Source of the DNA: Sphingomonas sp. PP-CC-1A-547
GTDB lineage: Bacteria > Pseudomonadota > Alphaproteobacteria > Sphingomonadales > Sphingomonadaceae
NCBI RefSeq assembly: GCF_003610375.1
Contig: NZ_RAPZ01000015.1
Coordinates: 157,071 to 221,070 of the forward strand
DNA: 64,000 nt
Direction of reading: 5' to 3'
Position 1 is the first letter of the stretch. Each line of letters begins with the position of its first letter. Under the pieces are notes generated by a model, which saw only the letters and a list, made by a program, of their open reading frames with translations, was not told the origin of the DNA and did not search any database. Shown one piece after another: positions 8,389 to 17,441 of the stretch. A program made the translations under genes and the position numbers.

Positions 8389-8688
8389 CTAGCGCCTGTC
8401 GAACGCCGCCAGTTCATACGCGATCGAGGCTTCGACCAGCGTCTCCCACAGATCCGCGACCACGGCCTCCGGCACCCCCAGTCTCACCGCCTCGGCCCGC
8501 GCGTTGTCGATCACCTGCGCCTTCCGCGCTTCATCCCGGACGTGCCCGCGCTCGGGCTTGATGCGCGCGGCGGCGTCCATGTAGGCGAACCGCTTGGCGA
8601 TGAGCGCGACCAAGTCGCGGTCGAGCGCGTCGACGCCTGCGCGGACGTCGGTCATGGTAGTGCAATCTGGGCCGGGGAGAATGGTCAT
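8389..8688 (-). CDS. chorismate mutase, AroQ type II
   Basis: About 99 residues from the ATG at 8688; an in-frame ATG at 8712 is also possible. It is an all-helical AroQ-class chorismate mutase, which converts chorismate to prephenate for Phe/Tyr synthesis. Seen are VRAGVDALDRDLVALIAKRFAYM (helix 1 with the active-site Arg/Lys spacing), AARIKPERG, VRDEARKAQVIDNA and the C-terminal helix LWETLVEASIAYELAAF. The closely related isochorismate-pyruvate lyase PchB is an alternative. With no siderophore genes nearby, chorismate mutase is preferred. It is divergent from rpsD. Confidence 0.85.
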   Translation of the reverse strand: MTILPGPDCTTMTDVRAGVDALDRDLVALIAKRFAYMDAAARIKPERGHVRDEARKAQVIDNARAEAVRLGVPEAVVADLWETLVEASIAYELAAFDRR

Positions 8689-8880
8689 GCGCCGTCTCTT
8701 GCCGAGCCCCATCCGGCCTGTCCAGCTTGACTCTGGACCGCCCCCCGTCTAGGCGCCCGCCTTCGCAATGGCCCTGCACCCCGGTGAAGCGGTGGCCCTG
8801 CCCTGTCTGGACATCCGTCTCGTACAGCCAGCAGAGCGATACCGGGACCAACGTTGTTAGCATTTGCCAAGGACTTACTT

Positions 8881-9495
8881 ATGTCGAAGCGTCAAAGCGC
8901 GAAGTACAAACTCGATCGCCGTATGGGCGAGAACATCTGGGGTCGTCCCAAGTCGCCGGTCAACAAGCGCGAATACGGCCCGGGCCAGCACGGCCAGCGC
9001 CGCAAGGGCAAGGTCAGCGATTTCGGTATCCAGCTGCGCGCCAAGCAGAAGCTCAAGGGCTATTACGGCGACGTGACCGAGAAGCAGTTCCGTGCGTGCT
9101 ACCATGAGGCTGCGCGTCTGAAGGGCGATACCTCGCAGAACCTGATCGGCCTGCTCGAGCAGCGTCTCGACATGATCGTCTACCGCGCCAAGTTCGCACC
9201 GACGATCTTCGCGGCACGCCAGATCGTTTCGCACGGCCACATCCGCGTCAACGGCGTGAAGTGCAACATCGCCTCGCGTCGCTGCTTCGTCGGCGACGAG
9301 ATCACGCTGGGTTCGAAGGCGCAGGAAATGGCGCTGGTCATGGAAGCACAGAGCCTCGCCGAGCGCGAGATCCCCGATTACGTCGCCACCGACGGTGCGG
9401 CCAAGGTCACCTTCACGCGCGTCCCGACGCTCGACGAAGTGCCTTACCCGGTGAAGATGGAGCCGAATCTGGTCGTCGAGTTCTACTCGCGCTGA
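8881..9495 (+). CDS. rpsD: 30S ribosomal protein S4
   Basis: 204 residues from the ATG at 8881 ([21 protein letters not shown]). S4 is a primary 16S rRNA-binding protein of the small subunit. It has the N-terminal S4 domain and the S4 RNA-binding fold around residues 95-155 ([38 protein letters not shown] helix-turn-strand). The frame extends upstream to 8854, but the conserved sequence starts at 8881. It is monocistronic here, with its own terminator and a 190-base leader divergent from the chorismate mutase gene, and not in an alpha operon with rpoA. Confidence 0.98.
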   Translation: MSKRQSAKYKLDRRMGENIWGRPKSPVNKREYGPGQHGQRRKGKVSDFGIQLRAKQKLKGYYGDVTEKQFRACYHEAARLKGDTSQNLIGLLEQRLDMIVYRAKFAPTIFAARQIVSHGHIRVNGVKCNIASRRCFVGDEITLGSKAQEMALVMEAQSLAEREIPDYVATDGAAKVTFTRVPTLDEVPYPVKMEPNLVVEFYSR

Positions 9496-9518
9496 TCTTT
9501 CGGTACGATCGTTATACG

Positions 9519-9552
9519 AAAAAGGGCGGTCCTGCGGGGCCGCCCTTTTTTC
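9519..9552 (+). terminator. rho-independent terminator of rpsD
   Basis: AAAGGGCGG pairs with CCGCCCTTT around a ~10-base GC-rich loop and runs directly into TTTTTT, 24 bases after the rpsD stop. The opposite strand reads A-rich then hairpin, so it could also stop transcripts of the convergent S9 peptidase gene. Confidence 0.9.
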
Positions 9553-9555
9553 GTT

Positions 9556-11577
9556 CTACATCCCCAGCGACGTCCGCAGGAACGCATCGGCCTTGGTCAG
9601 CATCGCGGTACGCGCGACATCGTCGTCGAGCTGGTGATCGAGGCCGGGGAACTCGACCAGTTCGACCTTGCCACCCGCGCCCCGCAGCTTGGCCGCCATC
9701 AATCGCGATTCACCGATTCCGACGTTGCGATCCCGATCGCCGTGGAACAGCAGTACGGGCACCTTGATCTTGTCGGCGTTGCGCGCGGGCGATCCCGCCT
9801 GGATATGCGCACCATGCCCGATGAACGTGTCGACCTGGGCGAAGGCCGTAAAGCCTCGCGATTCCTCGCGCAACGCGTCCAGATCCGTCACCGGCGCAAT
9901 GCCGATGACCGCCTTGAACAGGCCAGGATCTAGCACCGCCGATTGTAGCGCTGCATAGCCGCCATAGGACCAGCCGACGATCGCAAGCTTGTCCGGCGCC
10001 GCAATCCCTTGCGACATCAGCCAGCGTCCGGCATCGTTGACGTCGCCGATCGCAGTCCGCCACGACTGGAAGCCGTTTTTCTGGAACCATGCCGACCCAT
10101 AGCCGGTCGAACCCCGGAAGTTCGGCTGCAGCACAGCAAAACCGCGCGCCGCGAAATATTGCGAGAGCCAGTCGAACCCCCATTCGTCGCGTGAGCCCGG
10201 CCCGCCGTGCGGCATGACGATCGCGGGCAACCCCTTGCCAGTACCGCCAATGGGCAAAGTCAGATAACCGGGAATCATCGTGCCATCCGCGGCGCGGAAG
10301 GTGATCGACTGGACGCTGGCGAGTGTCGTCTTCCCCAACTCCGGACGTGACGGTGCAACTTCGCCCATCTTGTTGGTCGTCCGATCCAACAGATAATAGC
10401 GGCCCGGATCGACGTCGCTGCCGGCGAACAGCAACAGCTTGGTCTCGTTCGCGCTCGCGTCGACGAATGTGATCAGTGGCCTGCCGGGCAAGGCCTTGCG
10501 TAACGACACGGCGAGCTTTTGCAGCGTAGGATCGAAAAATTCGACTTCGCGGCGGTCGGTTGCGTAGGCAGCACCCACCACCCGGTTCTGTCGACCCAAC
10601 CGGATCAACTGGTCGACGTCGACATCCGGGCGTGCAAGTACGAGATCGCGCTTGAGGCTGCCGTCTAGCGCGATTTTGTACAGCGCTTGCCGGCCGTCCC
10701 TGTCGTCGAAGCCGTATGCGACGTTCAGCGCGGGATCGATGGCGTAGGGATCGAACCCGCTCTTGCCACCACTGACAGTACTGGCGACCTGACTTAACGG
10801 CTGCCAAGCGCGATCACCGGCCTTGCGGTATGAATAGATCACCTTCGCACCGTCATAGCCTCCACTGGTCATGGCCCGCGAGCCAACGATCCGGACGGAA
10901 CCCTGGCCGTCGCTGATATATTCAATGGCATTCGCACGGGCCGGCTCGACGACCCGTCTTGTCAGCGTGACGGTGTCGATCCGCTCGACGCCCAAGCCAA
11001 CCGCCGAACGGGCCAGGAGCGTGCCGATCATCGCCTCGGGTACGAACTTGCGGGTCATCAGCACGGCACCCTCCGCGCCGTCTGCAGTCCAGTCGATGAC
11101 GTTGCCGCCGTCTTGCATGATACCAAGCGAGCGTTCGTTCGTGCGTGCGCTCAGGATCTTTCTGTTGCCGCCATTGCTGTCGATGGCGAGCGCCCGGCTG
11201 AAGGCAAGCAGATCGGTTCCGGTATGTGCGGTAGTGATGAACCGGCAGACGAGGCGCGTATTGGTCGACCAGCGGCAATCCCTCAGGCTTTCGGGGTCGC
11301 CGGAGGACGACAGGATCGGGTCGGCGATCTTGCCTCCGACCATGTCGGCGATGCGCAGCATGGCGCCGCGACCCTTCATCGGCACGATCATGGCGATGTG
11401 CGTACCGTCGGGCGAGAGGCTCAACTGCTGGATTTCACGAGCGCCGAACGCTGCTTCTGTCGAAATGACCGCCGCGGTGTCCTGCGCTGCCGCGGCTACC
11501 GGCAGCGCCAAGACGGCCGGTAGCGTCATCATTTTCCAGACCGAACTGCTCGCGCGCAACCCGCCAAGATATCGCAT
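9556..11577 (-). CDS. exported S9 family prolyl oligopeptidase
   Basis: A serine peptidase with an N-terminal beta-propeller (about 60-400) and a C-terminal alpha/beta-hydrolase domain. Counting from an in-frame ATG at 11607 (683 residues), the triad is Ser547 in GWSYGGYA, Asp624 in LLFHGDRDRN and His658 in FPGLDHQLDDD. The oxyanion-region motif MPHGGPGSRDEWGFD precedes it. The likelier start is the ATG at 11577, followed by a signal peptide (MTLPAVLALPVAAAAQD), so the enzyme works in the periplasm on proline-containing or other small peptides. It is divergent from the exported M28 peptidase, with about 115 bases between their starts. Confidence 0.93.
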   Translation of the reverse strand: MRYLGGLRASSSVWKMMTLPAVLALPVAAAAQDTAAVISTEAAFGAREIQQLSLSPDGTHIAMIVPMKGRGAMLRIADMVGGKIADPILSSSGDPESLRDCRWSTNTRLVCRFITTAHTGTDLLAFSRALAIDSNGGNRKILSARTNERSLGIMQDGGNVIDWTADGAEGAVLMTRKFVPEAMIGTLLARSAVGLGVERIDTVTLTRRVVEPARANAIEYISDGQGSVRIVGSRAMTSGGYDGAKVIYSYRKAGDRAWQPLSQVASTVSGGKSGFDPYAIDPALNVAYGFDDRDGRQALYKIALDGSLKRDLVLARPDVDVDQLIRLGRQNRVVGAAYATDRREVEFFDPTLQKLAVSLRKALPGRPLITFVDASANETKLLLFAGSDVDPGRYYLLDRTTNKMGEVAPSRPELGKTTLASVQSITFRAADGTMIPGYLTLPIGGTGKGLPAIVMPHGGPGSRDEWGFDWLSQYFAARGFAVLQPNFRGSTGYGSAWFQKNGFQSWRTAIGDVNDAGRWLMSQGIAAPDKLAIVGWSYGGYAALQSAVLDPGLFKAVIGIAPVTDLDALREESRGFTAFAQVDTFIGHGAHIQAGSPARNADKIKVPVLLFHGDRDRNVGIGESRLMAAKLRGAGGKVELVEFPGLDHQLDDDVARTAMLTKADAFLRTSLGM

Positions 11578-11692
11578 CCTCGTCGCTCCCCAAAGCCCCT
11601 GCCCCACATCCTATCGAAGCCGGACAGCACGGCAAGCGATGCTTGCGCGGTGCCGGCGCCGCTGCCAAAACGTGCGGCATCTCTTTGGGGGA

Positions 11693-13330
11693 ATGACCTT
11701 GCGCGCTGCCATCCTGCCTCTCCTGCTGCTTGGGACCGCTGCGTCCGCGCAGATGTCTCCCGCGATTTCGGTCGAGACGTTGAAGACCGTCACGCAGGTG
11801 CTGGCGTCGGACGCGTATGAAGGCCGCGCGCCGACCACGCCTGCGGAGGCCAAGACGGTTGCGTATATCGTCGAGCGGATGAAGGCGGCGGGGCTGAAGC
11901 CCGGCAACAAGGGGTCGTGGACGCAGGACGTGCCGATGGTGGAGATCACCGCGGGCAACGTCGCACCGTTCACCTTCACCGGTGGCAAGGCACCCGTCAG
12001 CCTCGCCTATCGCACCGACATGGTCGCGGGAACCTATCGCGTGGCGCCCAAGTCCGCGGTGGCTAACAGCGACGTGGTATTCGTCGGCTACGGCATCACC
12101 GCGCCCGAAAAGGGTTGGGACGATTATGCCGGCACCGACGTGAAGGGGAAGACGGTGGTCATCCTCATCAACGATGCTGACTGGCAGACGATGTCGCGCG
12201 AGGGGCCGTTCGAGGGCCGCGCGATGACGTGGTACGGGCGCTGGCCGTACAAGTTCGAGAACGCGGCCAGGCACGGCGCGGCGGCGGCGATCATCGTTCA
12301 TGATACCGAACCGGCGGCGTATCCGTGGGCGGTGGTCCAGTCCTCCTGGACCGGGCCGCAGCTCGAACTGGACGAGAAGGGCGATCATCTCGACCAGTCG
12401 CAGATCGTCGGCTGGATGCAGAAGCCGGCGGCGGAGCGCGTGTTCGCGAGCGCGGGCAAGGATTACGCGACGCTGGCGGCGGCGGCGAAGGTAAAGGGGT
12501 TCAAGGCGGTACCGCTCGGGCTGAAGTTCGGCGGCGGGTTCGACAACACGATTCGGCGTCAGGCATCGAAGAACGTCATCGGCGTGCTGCCGGGGACGGC
12601 GGCGCCGAACGATTACGTGATGTATTCGGCGCATTGGGATCATCTCGGGCGCTGCGACGCGGTCGATGGCGACGACATCTGCAACGGTGCTTTGGACAAC
12701 GCGAGCGGCGTTGCCGGATTGGTGGCGCTGGCGGAGGCTCAGGTGAAGGCAGGACCAGCCAAGCGTTCGATTGCGTTCCTGGCAGTGACGGCGGAAGAGT
12801 CCGGACTGCTGGGGTCGCGCTATTATGCCGAGCATCCGATCTATCCGCTGGCGCATACCGTCGGTGGCGTGAACATGGACGGCTTGAACATCGGTGGGCG
12901 CGCGAAAGACTTCGTCCTCGTCGGTGCGGGCAAGTCTGAGATCGAGGACCTCGTGAAGCCGTTCGTCGCTGCCGAGGGGCGCGTGATCGGGACCGAGGCG
13001 AATCCCGAGCGCGGCAGCTATTACCGGTCCGATCATTTCAGTTTCGCCAAGCTGGGCGTGCCGATGCTCGATGGCGGTAGCGGCGAGGACCTCGTCGTCG
13101 GTGGCACGGCGGCGGGGCATGCGGCGCGCGAGGATTATGTCGCGCATCGCTATCACAAGCCGGCGGACGAATATGACGCCAAGTGGGACTGGTCGGGTGC
13201 CGTCGAGGACCTGACGATCTATTACGGGCTTGGGCGGAAACTCGCGGACGATACCAGTCTGTGGCCGAACTGGTATAAGACCGCCGAATTCCGCGGCATC
13301 CGTGACCGCGGTCGCGCAGGAGCCAAGTAA
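11693..13330 (+). CDS. exported M28 family zinc aminopeptidase
   Basis: 545 residues from ATG 11693, with a signal peptide (MTLRAAILPLLLLGTAASAQ). It has a PA (protease-associated) insert in the first half and a C-terminal M28 catalytic domain that needs two zinc ions. Ligands visible are His314 and Asp316 in SAHWDHLG, Asp335 in GALDNASGV, Glu368/369 in TAEESG, and His448 in YRSDHFSF. It probably trims peptides in the periplasm. The next gene starts on the base after its stop, so agmatine deiminase is likely co-transcribed. Confidence 0.95.
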   Translation: MTLRAAILPLLLLGTAASAQMSPAISVETLKTVTQVLASDAYEGRAPTTPAEAKTVAYIVERMKAAGLKPGNKGSWTQDVPMVEITAGNVAPFTFTGGKAPVSLAYRTDMVAGTYRVAPKSAVANSDVVFVGYGITAPEKGWDDYAGTDVKGKTVVILINDADWQTMSREGPFEGRAMTWYGRWPYKFENAARHGAAAAIIVHDTEPAAYPWAVVQSSWTGPQLELDEKGDHLDQSQIVGWMQKPAAERVFASAGKDYATLAAAAKVKGFKAVPLGLKFGGGFDNTIRRQASKNVIGVLPGTAAPNDYVMYSAHWDHLGRCDAVDGDDICNGALDNASGVAGLVALAEAQVKAGPAKRSIAFLAVTAEESGLLGSRYYAEHPIYPLAHTVGGVNMDGLNIGGRAKDFVLVGAGKSEIEDLVKPFVAAEGRVIGTEANPERGSYYRSDHFSFAKLGVPMLDGGSGEDLVVGGTAAGHAAREDYVAHRYHKPADEYDAKWDWSGAVEDLTIYYGLGRKLADDTSLWPNWYKTAEFRGIRDRGRAGAK

Positions 13331-14311
13331 GTGACCCCGACGACTACCGCAGTCTCTACCCCCGCCGAATGGGCGCGCCACAAGGCCGTCTGGATCGGCT
13401 TTCCGAGCCATGCGGACCTGTGGCTTGAGGATCTCGAGCCCGCGCGGGACGAGGTCGTCGCGTTTGCCAAGACGGTGCACGCCGGCGGCAATGGCGAGAC
13501 GGTGATCCTGGTCGCGGCCGATGTCGGATCGGCGACCACCGCCAAGAAGCTGGCCCCGTTCGCGGACGTGGTGGTCGAGCCGTTCGGCGATATCTGGCTG
13601 CGCGATACCGCGCCGATCATCGTCGGCGACGGCAGCGCGCGGGACTTCCGGTTCAACGGCTGGGGCGGGAAGTACGACCTGCCCGGCGACGACACGATCG
13701 GGCTGCGGCTGGCGGAAAGCCGGCACACGCGGGTCGAGGCGTGCGACTGGGTGCTGGAAGGCGGCGCGATCGATGGCGATGGTACCGGGACGGTCGTCAC
13801 GACGCAGCAGTGCCTGCTCAACCGCAACCGCAATCCGTCGCTGAGCAAAGCGGAGATCGAGGCGCGGCTGGCGTCCGATCTCGGCTACACCCGCGTGGTG
13901 TGGCTGGGGGACGGGCTGGTCAACGATCACACCGACGGCCATGTCGACAATCTGGCGCGGTTCGTCGGTGAGGGGCGCGTGGCGATCCCGAAGGCGACCG
14001 ACAACGATCCGAACTGGCAGGTGTACCAGAACGCCGCGCGAGACGCCGAGGCGGCCGGGCTGGAGGTCGTGACGATTCCGTCGCCGGGGCGCGTGCTGCG
14101 CGACGAGGAGGTCGTGCCGGCGAGCTACATGAACTTCTACATTGGCAATGCCGCGGTCGTGGTGCCGTTGTATGGGGCCGAGAACGACCAGGCGGCGGTG
14201 GTGGCGATCCAGGCGCTGTTCCCGGACCGTGAGGTGGTTGGCCAGCGTGCGGATCATATTTTGACGGGCGGCGGGAGCTTCCACTGCATCTCCCAGCAGA
14301 TTCCGGGGTGA
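13331..14311 (+). CDS. aguA: agmatine deiminase / peptidylarginine deiminase family
   Basis: 326 residues from GTG 13331, immediately after the M28 stop. It hydrolyses agmatine to N-carbamoylputrescine plus ammonia, a step of arginine-derived polyamine synthesis. Motifs seen are TPAEWARHKAVWIGFP, the FGDIWLRDTAPI acidic loop, NGWGGKY, LEGGAIDGDG, NDHTDGHVDN with the catalytic His, and the nucleophile Cys in GGGSFHCISQQIPG at the C-terminus. The partner hydrolase AguB is not in this window. Placement in one operon with an exported peptidase is unexplained. Confidence 0.93.
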   Translation: MTPTTTAVSTPAEWARHKAVWIGFPSHADLWLEDLEPARDEVVAFAKTVHAGGNGETVILVAADVGSATTAKKLAPFADVVVEPFGDIWLRDTAPIIVGDGSARDFRFNGWGGKYDLPGDDTIGLRLAESRHTRVEACDWVLEGGAIDGDGTGTVVTTQQCLLNRNRNPSLSKAEIEARLASDLGYTRVVWLGDGLVNDHTDGHVDNLARFVGEGRVAIPKATDNDPNWQVYQNAARDAEAAGLEVVTIPSPGRVLRDEEVVPASYMNFYIGNAAVVVPLYGAENDQAAVVAIQALFPDREVVGQRADHILTGGGSFHCISQQIPG

Positions 14312-14316
14312 TACTG

Positions 14317-14422
14317 CTCCCCTCCCTGAAGGGAGGGGCTTGGGGTGGGGCAGTTTGAGGCGGGTGTCTGCGCCAGCCAATCGGCCGACCCACCCCTAAC
14401 CCCTCCCTTCCAGGGAGGGGGA
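14317..14422. repeat. intergenic inverted repeat (CCCCTCCCTGAAGGGAGGGG type)
   Basis: The left end is a CCCTCCCTGAAGGGAGGGG hairpin and the right end the complementary CCCCTCCCTTCCAGGGAGGGG, with GGGGTGGG/CCCACCCC inside. It lies between the convergent aguA and methyltransferase genes. The same family occurs at 52173-52289, and shorter relatives are at 38975-39102, 45556-45701 and 58770-58869. Confidence 0.85.
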
Positions 14423-14430
14423 TGCCTGTA

Positions 14431-15300
14431 TCAGCGGCTCCAGCGGGCCCAGATTGCCGTCGGCAATACCAGGCCGCGGACCTCTTCGCGGACGCCGAGT
14501 TCGCCGACTTCGATCTTGCCGGGGAGGTCTGCAAACACTTGGTTCAGCAGTCCGCCGATCGCCAGAGCGGACATCCGCACCGCGTAGACCGTCAGGAACA
14601 GGAAGCGGGAGTTCTCGTCGAGCAGCTTGCGGCAGTCGGCGATCAGCTTCGGCAGATCCTCCTCGAGCCGCCAGACCTCACCTTCCGGCCCACGCCCGTA
14701 TTTCGGCGGATCGAGCAGGATTCCGTCATACCGCCGCCCACGGCGAACCTCCCGCGCGACGAACTTCGCCGCATCATCCGTCATCCAGCGGATCGGCGCG
14801 TCGGCCATGCCAGACAGTTTCGCGTTCGCCTTGGCTGCCTCGACCGACTTCTTCGACGCATCGACATGCACCATGCGGACGCCCTTGGTCGCCATCGCCA
14901 GCGTGCCGACGCCGGTATAGCCGAACAGGTTCATGCATTCGGGCGAGTCGAGCCCCGCGACGCGCTCGCGCATCCAGCTCCACACCGGCGCCATGTCGGG
15001 GAAGAAACCGAGGTGGCGGAACGGGGTGGTTTGCGCGGTGTAGGACACCTCGTTCCACTTGAGCGTCCAGCCTTCGCGGGGGACGGGCTCGGAGAATTCC
15101 CAGCGGCCGCCGCCGTCCTCGTCCGAGCCGGGGACGAATTCGCCCTGCGCCTGCCAGTCGGTCGAGGCAGGCGCCCACATCGCCTGCGGCTCGGGGCGGA
15201 TGAAGCGGAAGCGGCCATAGCGCTCGAGCTTCTTGCCGTGACCCGAGTCGATCAGGCCGTAATCCGCCCAGGGTTCGCCGATAAGGGTATGCAGCTTCAT
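14431..15300 (-). CDS. class I SAM-dependent methyltransferase, RlmI/RlmK-like
   Basis: A 289-residue methyltransferase of the RlmI/RlmK (PF10672-like) group. Motif I is NLFGYTGVGTLAMA (about 150), followed by VDASKKSVEAAKANA. The DPPKYGRGPEG signature of RNA C5-methyltransferases is at about 208-218. Such enzymes methylate cytosines in 23S rRNA, but an N-terminal PUA domain is absent, so the substrate is uncertain. The ATG overlaps the thrC stop (15297-15300), so it is coupled to thrC at the tail of the cytochrome oxidase/thrC cluster. Confidence 0.88.
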   Translation of the reverse strand: MKLHTLIGEPWADYGLIDSGHGKKLERYGRFRFIRPEPQAMWAPASTDWQAQGEFVPGSDEDGGGRWEFSEPVPREGWTLKWNEVSYTAQTTPFRHLGFFPDMAPVWSWMRERVAGLDSPECMNLFGYTGVGTLAMATKGVRMVHVDASKKSVEAAKANAKLSGMADAPIRWMTDDAAKFVAREVRRGRRYDGILLDPPKYGRGPEGEVWRLEEDLPKLIADCRKLLDENSRFLFLTVYAVRMSALAIGGLLNQVFADLPGKIEVGELGVREEVRGLVLPTAIWARWSR

Positions 15301-16697
15301 GCCGACGGCTTCGCGCGCTCGGTGATGTAGGCGGTAATCGCTTCGAACGTCGCTGGCAGCGTGGCGTAGCGCTCCTCGCGGTCGAACAGGTCGCCCACGC
15401 GGGTGGGCAGCGAGGGACGGACGCCGGTCGCGCGCTCGACCGCGTCGCCGAACTTGGCGGGGTGCGCGGTGGCGAGCGTTACGATGGGAACGCCGGCGGG
15501 GACTTCGGTGCGCAACGCAGCGGCCAGGCCGATCGCGGTGTGCGGGTCGATCACCTGGCCGGCGTGCTCGTGCGCCCAGCGCATTGCCAGCGTCATGTCG
15601 TCGAGGTCGATGCGTTCGCTCTGGAAGAGGGCGGAGGCACCTTGCGATTGCGCATTGGTGAGGCGCATTGCTCCCGAGGATTCAAAGCCGGCCATTTGTG
15701 CAGCGAGCGCTGCGCCATCGCGGTCGCCGAGGTCGAACAACAGGCGTTCGAAGTTCGAGCTGACCTGGATGTCCATCGACGGGGTCGGGGTCTGCTGGAC
15801 ACCGCCCTTCGAATAATCGCCGGTGCTGAGCGCGCGGTGGAGGATGTCGTTGACGTTGGTCGCGACGACTAGCTTGGCCACCGGGAGCCCCATCTTCGCC
15901 GCGACATAACCGGCGAAGACGTCGCCGAAATTGCCGGTCGGGACTGCGAACGCGACCTCGCGGTGAGGCGCGCCGAGGCGGACGGCGGCGTAGAAGAAAT
16001 ACACCACCTGCGCCATCAGGCGGGCCCAGTTGATCGAGTTGACCGCCGACAGCGCGAACTTGGTCGAGAAGGCGCGGTCGTTGAACATAGCCTTCACCAG
16101 CGCCTGCGCATCGTCGAAGCTCCCTTCGATGGCGATGTTGTAGACGTTGGGGCTGAGCACCGTGGTCATCTGGCGGCGCTGCACGTCGGAGATGCGGCCG
16201 ACCGGGTGGAGCATGAAGATGTCGATGCCCTCGCGCCCCGCGACCGCGTCGATCGCGGCGGAGCCGGTGTCGCCGCTGGTCGCGCCGACGATCGTCAGGC
16301 GCTTGTCCGTGCCGGCGAGGAAGCGCTCGAAGAAGAGGCCAAGCAGCTGGAGCGCGACGTCCTTGAACGCGAGCGTCGGGCCGTGGAAGAGTTCGAGCAG
16401 CCACTGGTCGTGGTCGAGCTGAACGAGCGGAACGACTGCAGCGTGCGAGAAGCGGCCATAAGCCTGTTCGCAGAGCGCCTTAAGCTCGTCGCGCGTCATC
16501 GCGTCGCCGACGAACGGGGCCATCACGGCGACCGCAGTGTCGACATACGATAGCCCGGCAAGCGCGGCAATCTCGTCGCGCGTCATCGTCGGCCACGCGT
16601 CGGGGAGGTAGAGGCCGCCATCGGACGCTAGGCCAGCGAGCGTCGCCGCTTCGAAATCGAGGATCGGCGCCGAGCCGCGGGTGCTGATGTAACGCAT
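15297..16697 (-). CDS. thrC: threonine synthase
   Basis: A PLP enzyme turning O-phosphohomoserine into threonine. 466 residues from ATG 16697 (MRYISTRGSAPILDFEAATL); the open frame continues 12 codons upstream but the family begins here. The PLP lysine is K112 in HGPTLAFKDVALQLLG. Also seen are GATSGDTGSAAIDAVAG, the phosphate-binding FAVPTGNFGDVFAGY, and NSINWARLMAQVVYF. It is followed by a coupled RlmI-like methyltransferase gene and preceded by a repeat and surf1. Confidence 0.97.
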   Translation of the reverse strand: MRYISTRGSAPILDFEAATLAGLASDGGLYLPDAWPTMTRDEIAALAGLSYVDTAVAVMAPFVGDAMTRDELKALCEQAYGRFSHAAVVPLVQLDHDQWLLELFHGPTLAFKDVALQLLGLFFERFLAGTDKRLTIVGATSGDTGSAAIDAVAGREGIDIFMLHPVGRISDVQRRQMTTVLSPNVYNIAIEGSFDDAQALVKAMFNDRAFSTKFALSAVNSINWARLMAQVVYFFYAAVRLGAPHREVAFAVPTGNFGDVFAGYVAAKMGLPVAKLVVATNVNDILHRALSTGDYSKGGVQQTPTPSMDIQVSSNFERLLFDLGDRDGAALAAQMAGFESSGAMRLTNAQSQGASALFQSERIDLDDMTLAMRWAHEHAGQVIDPHTAIGLAAALRTEVPAGVPIVTLATAHPAKFGDAVERATGVRPSLPTRVGDLFDREERYATLPATFEAITAYITERAKPSA

Positions 16698-16748
16698 GGC
16701 CAAGCGGTTAGCGAATGGGCGGGGAGGCGACAAGCTGCCCGCACCGCT

Positions 16749-16829
16749 CGTTTTCCTGCGAACACAGGAATCCAGGGTTACGGAGGGATGCGCGCGGTAC
16801 CCTGGGCTCCTGCGTTCGCAGGAGAACGG
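16749..16829. repeat. inverted repeat between surf1 and thrC
   Basis: The left arm CGTTTTCCTGCGAACACAGG with TCCAGGG faces CCTGGGCTCCTGCGTTCGCA and GGAGAACGG. It follows the surf1 stop directly and separates surf1 from thrC on the minus strand. It is a relative of the repeat at 50560-50639. Confidence 0.8.
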
Positions 16830-17441
16830 CTAGCGAGGTCGGCGGCGGAGCGCGAGGGTGTAGATGATCGCGGCGATGGCGGCGAAGAAGAACCATTGGC
16901 CGGCATAGGCGAGGTGGTTGTTCGGGACCGACGCGATGTCGGGCTTGCCGTTGGGGTTGAGGCCGGCCTGCGGGGTATCGGCGACCAGCATCAGGCGCTG
17001 CGGGGTGCGATCGAACAGCGATCCGATCAGCGAACGGCCGTCGGGCGCGTGGCTGATGAAGCCGGAGACTTCGCCGCCGGTCCACGCGATCTTGGCCATC
17101 GGGTCGCGCGTGGTGCCGAGCTGGACGATCATGCCGGGGCCCTCCGCGCCGGTCTTGCATTCGGCGATCGCGCGGAAGCCGGACTTGCCGGCACCGGCGA
17201 GTTTGATGTCGGTTGGCTGGAGGCAGAGGCCCGAGGCGCGGCGGAACAGGAGCGTCTCGTCGGGGAAGCGCGGGAAGGCCATTGGCGGCTTGGCGGGGTT
17301 GGCGGCCAGCTGCGCGAGGAACGCTTCCTTTTTCGGGAGGCGGTCGAGGAGTTGCCACAGGCCGAGGCCGATCATCGCCGCGATCGCGAGCGTTACGAGT
17401 ACCGTCGGGATGATTGGGATACGTCGTGCAGATTGGGTCAC
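16830..17441 (-). CDS. SURF1 family cytochrome oxidase assembly protein
   Basis: 203 residues. SURF1 (Shy1) proteins help insert heme a into subunit I of aa3 oxidases. It has an N-terminal membrane helix (IPIIPTVLVTLAIAAMIGLGLWQ), the conserved GLWQLLDRLPKKEAFLAQL segment, an outside domain, and a C-terminal helix ending in HLAYAGQWFFFAAIAAIIYTLALRRR. The start overlaps the DUF983 stop by 4 bases. It is located with ctaC/D/B/G/E, as expected for its role. Confidence 0.93.
   Translation of the reverse strand: MTQSARRIPIIPTVLVTLAIAAMIGLGLWQLLDRLPKKEAFLAQLAANPAKPPMAFPRFPDETLLFRRASGLCLQPTDIKLAGAGKSGFRAIAECKTGAEGPGMIVQLGTTRDPMAKIAWTGGEVSGFISHAPDGRSLIGSLFDRTPQRLMLVADTPQAGLNPNGKPDIASVPNNHLAYAGQWFFFAAIAAIIYTLALRRRPR

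Noticed and set aside
8713..8880. Possible S4-binding autoregulatory leader before rpsD
   Set aside because: No clear pseudoknot-like structure could be worked out by eye. Known S4 leaders differ between groups, so there is no support.
11435..14380. 981-codon open frame on the minus strand
   Set aside because: It lies antisense to the M28 peptidase and agmatine deiminase genes, which have full motif sets. Its translation is Arg/His/Asp-rich with no domain, the typical shadow of GC-rich coding DNA.
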